From the NCBI RefSeq assembly GCF_000341105.1, contig NZ_ANBB01000027.1:142755-206754 (forward strand): a stretch of 64,000 nt of DNA, read 5' to 3'. Positions 16,055 through 25,159 of this stretch are shown one piece after another; position 1 is the stretch's first letter, and every line of letters begins with the position of its first letter. The notes beneath the pieces were generated by a model. That model did no database searches and was not told the DNA's origin. It saw nothing but the letters and a program-made list of their open reading frames with translations. Position numbers and translations under genes: made by a program. The stretch comes from Nocardiopsis potens DSM 45234 (GTDB lineage Bacteria; Actinomycetota; Actinomycetes; Streptosporangiales; Streptosporangiaceae).

Positions 16055-18116
16055 ATGAGCCTGGCAGACGACCCCCGCCGCTGGCCCCGGTGGCCCGAGT
16101 TGGGGCCCGGCGCCCACCAGCACCTCTCCGCGGCGCTGCTCGGCGGCCGCCTCGCGTGCAGCGGGGCCCGGTCCCCGTGGCCGTCCCGCGGGGCGGAGGC
16201 GGCGCGCGCCCTGGCCGAGGCGTCGGGGCGCCGCAGCGCCGTGCTCACCGCCAACGGGTCCGGCGCGATCGTGGTCGCCCTGCAGGCGCTGGGCATCGGC
16301 CCGGGGGACACCGTGGCGATGCCCGCCACCACCTGGGTGGGGTGCGCCACCGCCGTGCTGCGCACCGGGGCCGCGCCGGTCTTCTTCGACGCGTCCCCCG
16401 ACTCCCCGTGCCGGGGCGCCGAGCATCTGCCCGAGGCCCCGTCGGCGGTGCTCGCGGTGCACCTCTACGCCCAGCACGCCGACATCGCCGCAGTGCGCGC
16501 CGCCCTGCCCGGCGTCCCGATCGTCGAGGACGCCTCGCACGCCCAGCTGGCCCGGTCCGCCGGCGGCGCACCGATCGGCTCGCTGGGCGAGGTCAGCGTG
16601 ATGAGCTTCCAGGAGACCAAGGTCCTCACCTGCGGCGAAGGCAGAGCGGCACTGACCTGCGACGATGACCTGGTGGCCCGGCTGGCGGCGCTCACCGCCG
16701 ACTCCCGCCGCCCGGCGTCCCGCCCGGGGGAGGCGGACCGCACCGCCCTGGAGGCGTCCCCGGCCCCGGTGCACGGCGCCAACCACGCCCTGGCGGAGAC
16801 CGGCGCGGCCCTCCTGCTGGACCAGCTCGAACGCTTCCCCGGCCAGGCCGCCGCGCGGAGCGTCGGCGCCGCCGCGTTCCTGGCGGAGCTGGCCGCCGGC
16901 CGGGAGTCCGGACGGGAGGCCGGCTGGGAGCCGCTGGCCGACGCCGCCGCCCTGGCCTCCGGCGCCTTCTACGGCCTGCTGCTGCGCCCGACCGGCCCCG
17001 CCCCGCCGCCGCGCGAGCTGATCGCCCGGGTGCGCCGGGAGGCCGGGGTCACCCTGGAGGAGGTCTACCCGCCGGTCCCGGAGGGTCCGCTGTACCGGCC
17101 GGAGACCGTCCCCGGCTACGCGGCGGCGCTGTCCGGGCGGCCCCGGCCCCCGCTCCCGGAGTCCCGCCGGCTGCACGAGACCGCCATCGTCGTGCCGCAC
17201 CACGCCTTCCTGGCCGGCGCGGACGCGCTGCGCGGGCTCGCCGCCGCCCTGCGCGGCGCCGTCTCCGACCCGTCCGGACCGGCCCGGACGGCCCGCCCGG
17301 CCCGCCCGCTGCCGGGCCCGGCGCCCCGCCCGGTGGTCGACGTGGTCACCCTCACCCGGGGCCGCCGCCCGGAAGGGCTGGCCCGGGCCCTGAACAGCGC
17401 CGCCGCCCAGCGGACCGGCGCGGAGGTCCGGCTCACCGTGTGGATCGACGCCCACCTCGGTGCCCCCGCGGCGCTGCCCGGCGGCCTGCCGCCGGGGGTG
17501 CGCGCGGTGAGCGTCGGCGGCGACGGCTTCCTCCCCGAGGCGGCGGTGGAGCGGGTGGGCGCGCTGCGGCGGATGGCCGTGCAGGCCGCCGACGGGGACC
17601 TGATCGCCTTCCTGGACGACGACAACGAGTGGGAGCCCGACCACCTGGAATCCCTGCTGGAGGCGGTGGCCCCGGGTTTGCCCGCCGCGCACTCCTGGCG
17701 CCGCCTGGTCGGCCCGGGCGGCGGCCCCCACCCGGCGGACCGCTTCCCCTGGCTGCCGCCGGGGCCCGCGGGCGGCGCGCCGGCTGGCCGAGCTGGCCCG
17801 GCACGGGGTGATGGCGCCGGGCGACCCCGTGGTGCGCGACCGGCTCAGCTGGCCCCCGGGCGGGGCGGGGGACGGCATGGTCGACATGGGGGAGTGGCTG
17901 TTCCGCCGCGAGCTCGCCCGGATCCTGGAGTTCCGCAGGGAGCGCAGCGCCCGGGAGGTCGCCGACCGGCTCGGCGAGGACGACATCGTCCGCGAGCAGC
18001 TGGTCCGGCTGCGGGTGCCGGTCGGCTGCACCGGGCGGCCCACCCTGCGCTACCGGCTCGGCGGGATGTCGACGCCGGAGTACGCCGGCACCGCCCCGGC
18101 CGGGGTGCCGCGGTGA
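16055..18116 (+). CDS. DegT/DnrJ aminotransferase fused to a GT2 glycosyltransferase domain; apparent frameshift near 17761-17780
   Basis: Residues 1-410 are a DegT/DnrJ/EryC1 PLP enzyme: GSGAIVVALQALGI, AMPATTWVGCATAVLRTG, VEDASHAQ (Asp159) and SFQETKVLTCGEG with the Schiff-base Lys189. The FQxxKVLTxGEG form recalls the inosose aminotransferases of aminoglycoside pathways (from memory). A Pro-rich linker leads into a GT2 domain (VVDVVTLTRGRRPEGLARAL; IAFLDDDNEWEPDH near 525). To keep reading GT2 (RRLAELARHGVMAPGDPVV to the stop at 18116) the frame must shift by one base around the GCGGGCGGCGCGCC run; without it translation runs into the next gene's frame. GGAAGGAG precedes the ATG. A true fusion is unusual; a sequencing error in the GC run is possible for the frameshift. 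Confidence 0.7.
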
Positions 18117-18793
18117 CGGCGGCGCCGGAGGGCGGGACCGCCCGGACGGTCCGGACGCTGCTCTTCGACCGGTCGCCGTACGAGGGCCTCCCGGCCGGGG
18201 AGATCGGCTACGACCCCTCCGGCTGGGACTACGACCACCCGGTGTTCCGCGAGGAGATCACCCGGCTGCGCCCCTCCCTGATCGTGGAGGTCGGCACCTG
18301 GAAGGGCGCCTCGGCGCTGCACATGGCCGGCGTCGTCCGGGACCTGGGACTGGACTGCGAGATCGTGTGCGTGGACACCTTCCTGGGCAGCAGGGAGCAC
18401 TGGCTGACCCCGGAGTGGAAGGCGGAGATGCACCTGAGCTTCGGCCGCCCCGGCCTCTACCCGCAGTTCCTCGCCAACGTGGTGCACGACGGCCTCACCG
18501 GCGTCATCACCCCGTTCCCCGCGACCAGCGCCACCGCCGCCGCGGTCCTGGGGCACCACGGCGTCCGCTGCGACCTGGTCTACATCGACGCCGGCCACGA
18601 CCTCCCCGACGTCGCCCGCGACCTCGACCTGTACTGGCCCCTGCTGCGCCCGGGCGGCACGATGATCGGCGACGACTTCATCGCCCGCTTCCCCGGCGTG
18701 GTGCAGGCCGTCCGGGACTTCGCCGGGGCCCGCTCGCTGCCGCTCGACGTCCGGGAGGAGAAGTGGGTCCTGCGCAGGCCACCGGCCGGTTGA
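18113..18793 (+). CDS. CmcI-like class I methyltransferase
   Basis: 226 residues from GTG at 18113, overlapping the preceding stop as GTGA. SAM motif I is LIVEVGTWKGASALHMAG, followed by CVDTFLGS, the aromatic/acidic VYIDAGHDLPDVARDLDLYW and GGTMIGDDF. This is the pattern of the Methyltransf_24/CmcI (cephalosporin hydroxylase-like) group, which methylates hydroxyls of antibiotics and of methoxylated sugars. The 4-bp overlap couples it to the DegT-GT2 gene. Last gene of the operon; a 19-bp-stem hairpin follows directly. Confidence 0.85.
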   Translation: MTAAPEGGTARTVRTLLFDRSPYEGLPAGEIGYDPSGWDYDHPVFREEITRLRPSLIVEVGTWKGASALHMAGVVRDLGLDCEIVCVDTFLGSREHWLTPEWKAEMHLSFGRPGLYPQFLANVVHDGLTGVITPFPATSATAAAVLGHHGVRCDLVYIDAGHDLPDVARDLDLYWPLLRPGGTMIGDDFIARFPGVVQAVRDFAGARSLPLDVREEKWVLRRPPAG

Positions 18794-18863
18794 GGCCCGA
18801 GCCCCCGGCCGGCGGGGGCAGAGGGGCCCGGCGCCGCGGGGGAGCGGGCCTCAACCGGCCGGT
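18781..18863. terminator. Bidirectional hairpin between convergent genes
   Basis: Arms 18781-18799 and 18845-18863 are perfectly complementary over 19 bp, with a 45-base GC-rich loop. The left arm overlaps the stop of the CmcI-like gene; the right arm lies 48 bp from the end of the convergent gene. Confidence 0.6.
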
Positions 18864-18910
18864 GCGGCGCGCCTGCGGGCGCGGGCACGCGTCCCGGCGC
18901 CGCCCCGCCG

Positions 18911-19339
18911 TCAGCCCGCCCGGCCGGGAGAGACCAGGGCGCCGTCCTTGAAGGCGACGACGGTGGGGAGGAGGTCGTACTCCTCCCGGAAGGACCCGGC
19001 GTGGCCGTCTTCGGCGTAGGGGGCGATCAGGTCGAGGAAGAGGGAGAGCTGCCCAAGCTCGTCGTCGAGCCAGTAGCCGCGGGCGTGCAGGCCCCAGGAG
19101 TTCACGTCCGCCCCGGAGGGGGCGGTCCAGCGGTACTGCAGGCGGAGTTCGGCGACGTCCCCGCCGGGCAGCGGGCTCTCCGGGTCGAGCAGGAACGCGG
19201 CATGGGCGTGCTCCTCGGGGTCGAGCCCGGGCGGGCGCTCCTCGGCCAGGCCGATGTGCCAGCGCACCGCGTCCAGCACCTCGGGCGGGGTGTCCTCCCG
19301 CAGGAAGCAGGCGACGACGACTTCGTAGTGCAGGCTCAT
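18911..19339 (-). CDS. Conserved hypothetical protein (142 aa)
   Basis: A soluble 142-residue protein starting MSLHYEVVVACFLREDTPPEVLDAVRW. It is rich in acidic residues with no membrane segment, cysteine cluster or catalytic motif. The pattern of alternating strands and a GLHARGYWLDDELG segment is reminiscent of small ferredoxin-fold proteins, but I cannot name a family. It sits downstream of the SorC regulator on the same strand, 79 bp apart. Function unknown. Confidence 0.65.
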   Translation of the reverse strand: MSLHYEVVVACFLREDTPPEVLDAVRWHIGLAEERPPGLDPEEHAHAAFLLDPESPLPGGDVAELRLQYRWTAPSGADVNSWGLHARGYWLDDELGQLSLFLDLIAPYAEDGHAGSFREEYDLLPTVVAFKDGALVSPGRAG

Positions 19340-19418
19340 GTGCGGCTCCCGTGGCGGTCGGATGCTGCCGGGACGGTACCGCCGCCCGCCGACACGCCCG
19401 CGGCCGGCCCGGCGGCGT

Positions 19419-20453
19419 TCAGCCCTCCGCGCCGTCCCCCCGCTCCTCCGGGGACCCTGCGACCGGATCCGCGGCCGGGTCGCCGAGCAGGACGCGGGCG
19501 GTGAAGCCGTCGGTGACCAGGGTGGAGGGGATGCCGCTGCGCAGTGCGGCGCCGATCGCGCGGGCCTTGGCCCCGTCGCCGGCGCCGGCCACCGCGACCA
19601 CCTCGGGAACCGCGCGCAGCCGGTCCACGGCGATGCCGAGCACCCGGTCGTCCACCTCGCAGCCGACCGGGTTCCCGTCGCCGTCGAAGAGCCGGCCGGA
19701 GATCTCGGCGCGCACGCCCAGCTCGGCGCAGCGCTCCCGCGACGCCGGGTCCAGCGCCTGGTAGACGGTGGAGTTCCGCTCGTCCCAGCCGCCGACCGCG
19801 ACGACCGCCGTGGTCAGCCGGTCGTGCAGGGCGAACGCCGCGGCGATCCCGGGGTCGGCGCGCAGCGTCGCCGCGGTCGCCGCGTCCGGCAGGATCAGCG
19901 GCGCGTAGATCGGGTGCGCCGGGCCGCCGGACAGCGCCGCCGCGCGGCGCACCGTCTCCACCGACCCGCCCGACTCGGCGTACTCGCTGAGCACCCCGTT
20001 GAGCTGCACGGTGGTGCACCGCGGCAGCCGGGTGAGCTTGGCGCCCATCACCTGCAGGGCGCGGCTCCACGCCAGCCCCAGCACCTCGCCGGGGCGGACG
20101 ATCTCGGCCAGCAGGTCGGCCGCCGCCGCGCCCAGGTCGGAGCGGGTCTGCAGCGGGTCCGCCGAGGCGTCCACGACGATGGCGCGGCGCAGCCCGTAGT
20201 GCTCGCGGAGCCGCTCGGACAGCTCGGCGTCGAGCCGGGCCGGCAGCCGGATCTCGATGTGCACGATCCCGCTGCTGCGCGCCGCCTCCAGGTCGCGGGC
20301 GACCTTGAACCGGCTCAGCCCGAACTCCTCGGCGATCTCCACCTTGGACCGGCCGTCCAGGTAGAACCGGCGCGCGATGGCGGCGATCCGGACCAGCTCG
20401 GCCGGGCCCCCGGCGAAGGCCGGGGCCTGCGTCTCACCTCGTTGCTCGCTCAT
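19419..20453 (-). CDS. SorC/DeoR-type sugar-binding transcriptional regulator
   Basis: 344 residues. N-terminal helix-turn-helix (about 22-60: ARRFYLDGRSKVEIAEEFGL, SRFKVARDLEAAR) followed by a SorC sugar-phosphate-binding domain (GLAWSRALQVMGAKL; VQLNGVLSEYAESGG; AVVAVGGWDERNS; GVRAEISGRLFDGDGNPVG). Family members bind phosphorylated sugars and control the adjacent catabolic operon. It diverges from the dehydrogenase-transporter operon, and two similar palindromes flank the promoter region. One palindrome covers its own start codon, which suggests autoregulation. Confidence 0.9.
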   Translation of the reverse strand: MSEQRGETQAPAFAGGPAELVRIAAIARRFYLDGRSKVEIAEEFGLSRFKVARDLEAARSSGIVHIEIRLPARLDAELSERLREHYGLRRAIVVDASADPLQTRSDLGAAAADLLAEIVRPGEVLGLAWSRALQVMGAKLTRLPRCTTVQLNGVLSEYAESGGSVETVRRAAALSGGPAHPIYAPLILPDAATAATLRADPGIAAAFALHDRLTTAVVAVGGWDERNSTVYQALDPASRERCAELGVRAEISGRLFDGDGNPVGCEVDDRVLGIAVDRLRAVPEVVAVAGAGDGAKARAIGAALRSGIPSTLVTDGFTARVLLGDPAADPVAGSPEERGDGAEG

Positions 20454-20460
20454 ATGAGCG
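20447..20460. promoter_or_regulatory. SorC-type operator O1 (CGCTCATATGAGCG)
   Basis: A perfect 14-bp palindrome overlapping the regulator's start codon. Its half-site GCTCA is repeated at O2 (20541-20558). The position fits autorepression. Confidence 0.65.
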
Positions 20461-20487
20461 CAACTCTACTCGATTGTGACGCAACCA

Positions 20488-20517
20488 TTGACATCCGGTT
20501 TCCGGCGGGTCTTCAAT
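20488..20517 (+). promoter_or_regulatory. Promoter of the polyol operon
   Basis: TTGACA (20488-20493, perfect -35) and TTCAAT (20512-20517) with an 18-base spacer, lying between the two operators O1 and O2. It points toward the dehydrogenase gene at 20674. Confidence 0.6.
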
Positions 20518-20540
20518 GAGCGACGACAAATGTGATCCAG

Positions 20541-20558
20541 CTCGCTCATCTGAGCGAG
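20541..20558. promoter_or_regulatory. SorC-type operator O2 (CTCGCTCATCTGAGCGAG)
   Basis: An 18-bp inverted repeat with perfect 8-bp arms and a 2-base centre, just downstream of the polyol-operon promoter and sharing GCTCA/TGAGC with O1. Binding at both sites could loop or block the promoter. Confidence 0.65.
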
Positions 20559-20673
20559 GGGTGGCGCGGGCCCGTCCTCCGCACCGCCCGCCCGGGCGCC
20601 CGGCGGAGCCGGCCGGGCGCCCACGGCCCGGACCCGGGCGGTACCCAGCCGAAACACCGAAGGAGCCAGCCCC

Positions 20674-21678
20674 GTGCGAGCGGCCATCATCACCGAGCCC
20701 GGATCGATCACCGTCGGGGAGCGGCCCGATCCGGCCCCCGCCGCGGACGGCGTGGTCGTCCGCGTCGGCGCCTGCGGGATCTGCGGCACCGACCTGCACA
20801 TCGCCGACGGAGAGTTCCCGCCCAGCCCCTACCCGCTGGTCCCCGGGCACGAGTTCGCCGGCGAGGTGGTCGCGGTCGGCGAGCGGGCCCCCGGCGGGCT
20901 GCGCCCCGGCGACCGGGTCGCCGTCGACCCCTCGCTCTACTGCGGCCACTGCTCCTACTGCCGGGCCGGCCGGGGCAACCTCTGCGCCAACTGGGGCGCG
21001 ATCGGCGACACCGTCGACGGCGCGTTCGCCGAGTACGTCGCGGTGCCCGCGGTCAACTGCCACCGCATGCCCGACGGCATGACCATGCGCCAGGGCGCCC
21101 TGGTCGAACCGCTCTCCTGCGCGGTGCACGGCGTCCGCCGGATCGGCGTGCAGGCCGGCGAGCGGTTCCTCGTCGTCGGCGCGGGCACCATGGGCCTGCT
21201 CCTGCAGCAGCTGCTGCAGCGCTCCGGGGCCCGGGTCACCGTGGTCGACCGCAACACCGACCGGCTGGCCGTCGCCGCCGGGCTGGGCGCCGACGCCACC
21301 GCCGCCGGCACCGCGGAGCTGGACGGCGAGGCCTTCGACGCCGCGATCGACGTCACCGGCGCCCCGGCCGCCATCGAGGCCGCCTTCGGCGCGCTCCGCC
21401 GCGGCGGCCGGCTGCTCGTTTTCGGGGTCGCCGCCGACGACGCCCGCGTCTCGCTGTCGCCGTTCCGGATCTACAACGACGAGATCACCGTGGTCGGGTC
21501 GATGGCGGTGCTGAACAGCTTCGGCGCCGCCCTCGACCTGATCGCCGCCGGGGCGGTGCAGACCGCGCCGCTGCTCACCCACGCCCCGGCGCTGGAGGAG
21601 TTCCCCGACGCACTGAAGATGATGCGCTCCGGCACCGGGGTCAAGGTCCAGGTGGTGCCGGACGGCGCCGCGATCTGA
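20674..21678 (+). CDS. Zinc-dependent alcohol/polyol dehydrogenase (MDR family)
   Basis: 334 residues. Catalytic zinc ligands Cys37 (GICGTD) and His59-Glu60 (GHE), structural-zinc cysteines in CGHCSYCRAGRGNLC, and the NAD-binding FLVVGAGTMGLLLQQLL Rossmann motif. The family oxidises polyols such as sorbitol, arabinitol or xylitol to ketoses. It is the first gene of an operon with a sugar ABC importer and a PfkB sugar kinase, so polyol oxidation followed by phosphorylation of the ketose is the likely route. GTG start at 20674, with AAGGAG upstream. Confidence 0.88.
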   Translation: MRAAIITEPGSITVGERPDPAPAADGVVVRVGACGICGTDLHIADGEFPPSPYPLVPGHEFAGEVVAVGERAPGGLRPGDRVAVDPSLYCGHCSYCRAGRGNLCANWGAIGDTVDGAFAEYVAVPAVNCHRMPDGMTMRQGALVEPLSCAVHGVRRIGVQAGERFLVVGAGTMGLLLQQLLQRSGARVTVVDRNTDRLAVAAGLGADATAAGTAELDGEAFDAAIDVTGAPAAIEAAFGALRRGGRLLVFGVAADDARVSLSPFRIYNDEITVVGSMAVLNSFGAALDLIAAGAVQTAPLLTHAPALEEFPDALKMMRSGTGVKVQVVPDGAAI

Positions 21679-21720
21679 GCCCGCCCCGGACAACCCCCCC
21701 ACCAGGAGAAAGGCACCACC

Positions 21721-23085
21721 GTGCGAACGACCCTGCGCACCGCCCGGACGGCCGCCTCGATGGCCGCCGCGGGGGCGCTGCTCGCCGGATGCGCCGGGGC
21801 GGGCGCCGTCGCCGCGGACGGCGACGGCGTCCGGCTCGTCATCGCGATCGTGTCCAACCCGCAGATGCAGGACGCGATCTCCCTGGAATCCCGGTTCCGC
21901 GAGGAGAACCCCGGCATCGAGGTCGACTTCGTCTCGCTGCCGGAGAACGAGGCCCGCGCCAAGATCACCACCTCGGTGGCGACCGGCGGCGGCGAGTTCG
22001 ACGCCGTCATGATCAGCAACTACGAGACCCGGCAGTGGGCCGAGTACGGCTGGCTGGAGAACCTCCAGCCCTACATCGACGCCTCCGAGGGCTACGACGA
22101 CGAGGACTTCATCCCCTCCATCCGGGACGACCTCTCCCACGAGGGCGACATGTACTCGGTCCCGTTCTACGGCGAGTCCTCCTTCCTCGCCTACCGCACG
22201 GACCTGTTCGAGAAGGCCGGCGTGGAGATGCCGGAGAACCCCACCTGGGACGAGGTCGCCGCGCTCGCCGAGGAGCTGGACGGCGTCGAACCCGGGGTCT
22301 CCGGCATCTGCATGCGCGGCCTGGCCGGCTGGGGCGAGATGCTCAGCCCGTTCAACTCCATGCTCAACACCTTCGGCGGCCGCTGGTACGACGAGGACTG
22401 GAACGCCGAACTGGACTCCCCGGAGTTCCGCCGCACCGCCGAGTTCTACGTCGACCTGGTCCGCGAGCACGGCCAGCCCGGCGCCGCCAACAGCGGCTTC
22501 GGCGACTGCCTGAACCGCTACGCCCAGGGGCGGGCGGCCATGTTCTACGACTCCACCTCCATGGTCAGCACCATCGAAGACGAGGACGCCGGCACCGTCG
22601 CCGGGCGCAACGGCTACGCCCCCGCCCCGGTCGCCGAGAGCGACTACGGCGGCTGGCTCTACACCTGGTCGCTGGGGATCCCCGCCACCTCCGAGCACAA
22701 GGAGGAGGCGTGGCGGTTCCTGGAGTGGATGACCGACGAGGACTACATCCGGCTGGTCGCCGACGAGTACGGCTGGCAGCGGGTGCCCCCGGGCAACCGG
22801 CTCTCCACCTTCGAGGTCCCCGAGTACCAGGAGGCCGCCGGGGCCTACGCCGACACCATGCTGGACGGCATCGAGCGCGCCGACCCGGCCGACCCCGGCC
22901 TGCGCCCGGTGCCCTACGAGGGCGTCGGATTCCTCGCCATCCCCGAGTTCCAGGACCTGGGAACCCGGGTCAGCCAGCAGCTCAGCGCCGCGATCGCCGG
23001 GCAGATCAGCGTCGAGGAGGCGCTGGCCCAGAGCCAGGAGTACGCGCAGTCGGTGGGCGACACCTACAAGGAGGACGGCCGATGA
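21721..23085 (+). CDS. ABC transporter solute-binding lipoprotein (sugar/polyol)
   Basis: 454 residues. Signal peptide with lipobox LLAGC (Cys24), so it is anchored to the outer face of the membrane. Family 1 extracellular solute-binding protein features follow: VSNPQMQDAISLESRFREENPGI, TTSVATGGGEFDAVMIS, and the C-terminal TSEHKEEAWRFLEWMT. It delivers the substrate to the two permeases that follow. GTG start after AGGAGAAAGG. Its stop overlaps the next start as ATGA. Confidence 0.92.
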   Translation: MRTTLRTARTAASMAAAGALLAGCAGAGAVAADGDGVRLVIAIVSNPQMQDAISLESRFREENPGIEVDFVSLPENEARAKITTSVATGGGEFDAVMISNYETRQWAEYGWLENLQPYIDASEGYDDEDFIPSIRDDLSHEGDMYSVPFYGESSFLAYRTDLFEKAGVEMPENPTWDEVAALAEELDGVEPGVSGICMRGLAGWGEMLSPFNSMLNTFGGRWYDEDWNAELDSPEFRRTAEFYVDLVREHGQPGAANSGFGDCLNRYAQGRAAMFYDSTSMVSTIEDEDAGTVAGRNGYAPAPVAESDYGGWLYTWSLGIPATSEHKEEAWRFLEWMTDEDYIRLVADEYGWQRVPPGNRLSTFEVPEYQEAAGAYADTMLDGIERADPADPGLRPVPYEGVGFLAIPEFQDLGTRVSQQLSAAIAGQISVEEALAQSQEYAQSVGDTYKEDGR

Positions 23086-24047
23086 GCGCGGCGACCGCGC
23101 CGGCGCGGCGCACCGCGGCGGAGCCCGGCGGCGGGCCCGCCGGGAGGAGGGGCGCCCGGGCGGCGGAGCGCGCCGACGGCTGGAGGCGCCGCGCGCCCCT
23201 GCTGCCCGCCCTGGTCTTCACCCTGGCCGTCACCCAGCTGCCGTTCCTGGCCACGGTGGTCTACTCGCTGCGCTCCTGGAACCTGCTCCGCCCCGACTCC
23301 CAGGCCTGGGTCGGCCTGGCCAACTACGCGGCGGTCCTCACCGACTCCCAGTTCCTCGGCGCGGCGCTGAACACCATCGCGGTCACCGCCTCCTGCGTGG
23401 TGGCCTCGATGCTGCTCGGCATCGGCCTGGCGCTGCTGCTGGACCGGAGATTCGCCGGCCGCGGGGTGGTGCGCACCCTCATCATCACCCCGTTCCTGAT
23501 CCTGCCGGTGGCCACCGCGCTGCTGTGGAAGCACATCATGCTGGAGCCGGTGTTCGGCCTGGTGAACTTCGTGCTCTCGCCGTTCGGCGCGGGCGACGTC
23601 GACTGGGCCTCGCAGTACCCGGTGCTGTCCGTGGTGGTCGCCCTGGTCTGGCAGTGGACCCCGTTCATGATGCTGCTGGTCCTGGCCGGGCTGCAGAGCC
23701 AGGGCGGCGACGTGCTGGAGGCCGGCCAGGTCGACGGGGCGTCGCGGTGGCAGATGTTCGTCTGGATCACCCTGCCGCACCTGCGCCGCTACATCGAACT
23801 GGGCGTGCTGCTCGGCTCGATCTACGTGGTCAACACCTTCGACACGATCTACATGCTCACCCAGGGCGGCCCCGGCACCGCCAGCTCCAACCTGCCCTTC
23901 TACATCTACCAGCGCACGTTCCTCGGGTTCGACATCGGCCAGTCGGCCGCGATGGGCGTGGTGGTGGTCGCCGGCACCATCATCGTCGCCACCCTGGCGC
24001 TGCGGCTGATCTTCCGGACCTTCATGAGCGCCCAGGAGGCCAAATGA
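23082..24047 (+). CDS. ABC transporter permease 1 (sugar/polyol)
   Basis: 321 residues with about six membrane helices and the binding-protein-dependent transport motif (EAA loop) EAGQVDGASRWQMFVWITLP around 212-231. MalF-like partner of a heterodimeric carbohydrate permease. An unusual Ala/Arg-rich 35-residue N-terminal extension precedes the first helix. Overlaps both neighbours by 4 bp (ATGA), indicating coupled translation. No ATP-binding gene is present in the operon, so a shared MsiK-type ATPase elsewhere is expected. Confidence 0.92.
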   Translation: MSAATAPARRTAAEPGGGPAGRRGARAAERADGWRRRAPLLPALVFTLAVTQLPFLATVVYSLRSWNLLRPDSQAWVGLANYAAVLTDSQFLGAALNTIAVTASCVVASMLLGIGLALLLDRRFAGRGVVRTLIITPFLILPVATALLWKHIMLEPVFGLVNFVLSPFGAGDVDWASQYPVLSVVVALVWQWTPFMMLLVLAGLQSQGGDVLEAGQVDGASRWQMFVWITLPHLRRYIELGVLLGSIYVVNTFDTIYMLTQGGPGTASSNLPFYIYQRTFLGFDIGQSAAMGVVVVAGTIIVATLALRLIFRTFMSAQEAK

Positions 24048-24940
24048 CGGCGCACGCCCCCGAGCGCCCCGCCGCAGGCGGGTCCGCCCCGACCGCCCCG
24101 GCCCCGGGCCGGGCCCCGCGCCGCCGCCGCTCCGGTGCGGGGGGCGCCGCGCTGACGGTGCTCACCTGGGCCATCGGCCTGGCGTTCGTCTCCCCGGCGC
24201 TGTGGCTGCTGCTCACCGCGTTCAAGCAGGAGAACCAGGCCGCCACCGACCCGCCCACGCTGCTCTTCCAGCCCACCCTGGACCGGTTCTCCGCGGTGCT
24301 GGGCGCCGACTTCCTGCCCTACCTGGGCAACTCGCTGACCGCCACCGTGGCCTCCACGGTGCTGGTGCTGCTGCTCGGCCTGCCCGCCGCCTACGCCCTG
24401 TCGGTGGAACCGGTCAAGCGCACCCAGGACGTGCTGTTCTTCTTCATCTCCACCAAGATGCTGCCGGTGGTGGCGGTGGTGGTGCCGATCTACGTCGCCG
24501 CCGCCGAGCTGTCGGTGCTGGACAACGTGTGGACCCTGGTGGTGCTCTACACCGCGATGAACCTGCCGATCGCGGTGTGGATGCTCCGCTCGTTCTTCCT
24601 GGAGGTCCCGGTCGCCATCGTGGAGGCGGCCCGGGTGGAGGGCGCCGGGCTGCCCCGGATCCTGTGGTCGGTGATGCTGCCGATCATGGCGCCCGGCATC
24701 GCCGCGACCGCCCTGATCTGCATGATCTTCTCCTGGAACGAGTTCTTCTTCGCGGTGAACCTGACCGCCTCCCAGGCCGCCACCGTCCCGGTCTTCCTGA
24801 CCGGGTTCATCACCAGCGAGGGGCTGTTCGTCGCCCAGCTGTCGGCCGCCGCCGTGATGGCGTCGCTGCCCATCGTCGTGGTCGGCTGGATCGCCCAGCG
24901 GCAGCTGGTGCGCGGCCTGTCCATGGGCGCGGTGAAATGA
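24044..24940 (+). CDS. ABC transporter permease 2 (sugar/polyol)
   Basis: 298 residues, about six membrane helices, with the EAA-loop EAARVEGAGLPRILWSVMLP (about 191-210). MalG-like partner of the preceding permease. STKMLPVVAVVVPIYVAAAE is typical of the mannitol/sorbitol-type subgroup of this family (from memory), which agrees with the dehydrogenase in the operon. Followed by a strong hairpin at 25001-25034. Confidence 0.92.
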   Translation: MTAHAPERPAAGGSAPTAPAPGRAPRRRRSGAGGAALTVLTWAIGLAFVSPALWLLLTAFKQENQAATDPPTLLFQPTLDRFSAVLGADFLPYLGNSLTATVASTVLVLLLGLPAAYALSVEPVKRTQDVLFFFISTKMLPVVAVVVPIYVAAAELSVLDNVWTLVVLYTAMNLPIAVWMLRSFFLEVPVAIVEAARVEGAGLPRILWSVMLPIMAPGIAATALICMIFSWNEFFFAVNLTASQAATVPVFLTGFITSEGLFVAQLSAAAVMASLPIVVVGWIAQRQLVRGLSMGAVK

Positions 24941-25000
24941 CGGCAGGGCGCGCCGGCGCCCCGGCGCGCCCGCCGACCCCCGCCCCGACCCCGCGGGGAA

Positions 25001-25034
25001 CCGCCGGCCCGCCCGCCGCCGGGCGGGCCGGCGG
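25001..25034 (+). terminator. 15-bp-stem hairpin after the permease genes
   Basis: Arms 25001-25015 and 25020-25034 are perfectly complementary with a 4-base loop. It lies between permease 2 and the PfkB kinase, so it could terminate or attenuate the operon and lower kinase expression. Confidence 0.6.
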
Positions 25035-25159
25035 CCGGAACGGGGCCACCGCCGGCGCCCGGCCCGCCTCCCCGCGACGGTTTAGGGTCGGACCGGTGGA
25101 ACCACGAGGCCCCGCCCCGGGCGGGCGGGGCCGCAGGCCGCGAGGAGTCACGGAGTCAC

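Noticed and set aside
9366..18793. A complete aminoglycoside gene cluster
   Set aside because: The aminotransferase and radical SAM hints are suggestive, but there is no 2-deoxy-scyllo-inosose synthase or other cyclase, so a specific product is not claimed.
20434..22698. 754-residue minus-strand frame
   Set aside because: Antisense to the dehydrogenase and binding-protein genes, Gly/Val/Asp-biased with no domain.
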